Positions 4,776-5,064 of a DNA stretch of 5,064 bases are shown one piece after another. Each line of letters begins with the position of its first letter. Position 1 is the stretch's first letter. The notes beneath the pieces were generated by a model. That model was not told the DNA's origin. It saw only the letters and a list, made by a program, of their open reading frames with translations, and searched no databases. The DNA is taken from assembly GCA_937892025.1 (NCBI GenBank), contig CALAVA010000289.1, forward strand, positions 1 through 5,064. The letters are read 5' to 3'. The translations under genes and the position numbers were made by a program. Origin of the DNA: an uncultured Bacteroidales bacterium (GTDB taxonomy: Bacteria > Bacteroidota > Bacteroidia > Bacteroidales > WCHB1-69).

Positions 4776-5064
4776 AAGAAAGATAACATTAACACAACCT
4801 TTAAAGGATATTAGATTCAGATGTTCAGACTTATACTTTAGGAGGCTGCAAACATATAAGGAGGGGATGGTGTGCGGAGAGCATCACGATAGGGATTTGA
4901 ATGCAGCAATGAATATCCTAATGGAAGGTGAAAGAATAATAGGTAGCCGTACTCCAGAATTTACGCTTGTGGACTATCCAACTATGGATGACAAACTTGG
5001 AAACAAGGCACTAAAAAGTAGTGATAGGTTGAAGCAAGAAATTGAAACTCATAAGTTTTTATAA
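4774..5064 (+). pseudogene. tnpB: TnpB middle and C-terminal remnant, RuvC-I and RuvC-II lost
   Basis: From 4774 the frame reads ERKITLTQPLKDIRFRCSDL and YFRRLQTYKE, which resembles the TnpB segment just before RuvC-I. It then jumps to VCGEHHDRDLNAAMNI, the last part of the zinc finger with the RuvC-III DRD motif. The end (SRTPEFTLVDYPTMDD, then LKSSDRLKQE) is the usual C-terminus of Bacteroidota TnpB proteins. Intact TnpB is an RNA-guided DNA nuclease whose guide RNA comes from the 3' end of the element. The RuvC-I aspartate, the RuvC-II glutamate and the first zinc-finger cysteine pair are missing, so nuclease activity is excluded. The frame is not that of the N-terminal stub. An ATG at 4867 after AAGGAGG could allow a 65-residue peptide, but that purine run encodes Lys-Glu-Gly and is probably chance. 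Confidence 0.75.

Larger units (their letters stand above)
4591..5064 (+). mobile_element. Decayed IS607-type insertion sequence (tnpA-tnpB remnants)
   Basis: The end of a serine-recombinase tnpA overlaps the start of a tnpB by a few bases in the same direction, which is the organisation of IS607-family elements. What remains is the last ~45 codons of tnpA, the first 17 codons of tnpB, a short middle segment and the C-terminus of tnpB. The 5' part of tnpA and the left end are gone. The window ends exactly at the tnpB stop, so the right end and any guide-RNA (omega RNA) region past the stop cannot be seen. The left limit is approximate: the tnpA-like sequence becomes convincing from about 4591. 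The element cannot be autonomous. Confidence 0.75.

Noticed and set aside
4858..4869. AAGGAGGGG directly before ATG, an apparent strong ribosome binding site for a 65-residue protein.
   Set aside because: The spacing to the ATG is too short, the other genes here do not use Shine-Dalgarno sequences, and these bases encode Lys-Glu-Gly inside a continuous TnpB-like frame.
1..5064. CRISPR arrays, tRNA genes, toxin-antitoxin pairs, a reverse transcriptase or a known defence system.
   Set aside because: No spaced direct repeats, no cloverleaf with a T-loop signature, and no recognisable domain for any of these was seen on either strand.

Overview
This is an AT-rich stretch of small, mostly unrecognised genes that reads like part of a bacteriophage genome, or possibly another large mobile replicon, from a Bacteroidota host. 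Three things point that way. Start codons are preceded by A/T-rich sequence with no Shine-Dalgarno motif. Several starts follow a TTTG...TAnnTT-type promoter as used by the Bacteroidota primary sigma factor. The recognisable genes (a DUF932 protein, an NT5C-type deoxyribonucleotidase, an AEP-primase-like protein) are typical of phages and plasmids. No structural gene is present, so the phage assignment is an inference. TAA, TGA and TAG all appear to act as stops, so there is no sign of a recoded stop.

Layout. A promoter at 24-55 drives an 89-residue protein (91-360). A hairpin terminator overlaps its stop codon, and a second promoter nested in that terminator's T tract leads to the deoxyribonucleotidase (421-1017). 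Next come a short open frame (1008-1121), an 83-residue protein (1102-1353) and a small gene that looks frameshifted (1354-1463). A bidirectional terminator (1468-1497) separates this block from a convergent minus-strand basic protein (1479-1844). A divergent promoter (1874-1904) drives a 40-residue membrane peptide (1923-2045), coupled by an ATGA overlap to a 146-residue acidic protein (2042-2482). A second bidirectional terminator separates that pair from the minus-strand primase-like gene (2571-3335, whose real end is probably 2495). A 40-residue gene (3459-3581) and the DUF932 gene (3669-4541) follow on the plus strand. From about 4590 to the window end lies the wreck of an IS607-type insertion sequence: the 3' end of a serine-recombinase tnpA, then a tnpB with two large internal deletions.

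Genes working together. The nucleotidase and the primase-like protein would both fit phage nucleotide and DNA metabolism. The DUF932 gene has more C-ending and CGN codons than its neighbours, suggesting strong expression. The small genes cannot be assigned. The most notable patterns are terminator hairpins built over stop codons, a shared promoter type, three candidate single-base frameshifts in or beside short homopolymer runs, and the decayed tnpA-tnpB element directly behind DUF932. I found no tRNA, rRNA, CRISPR array or defence system, and no gene-free stretch longer than 300 bases.
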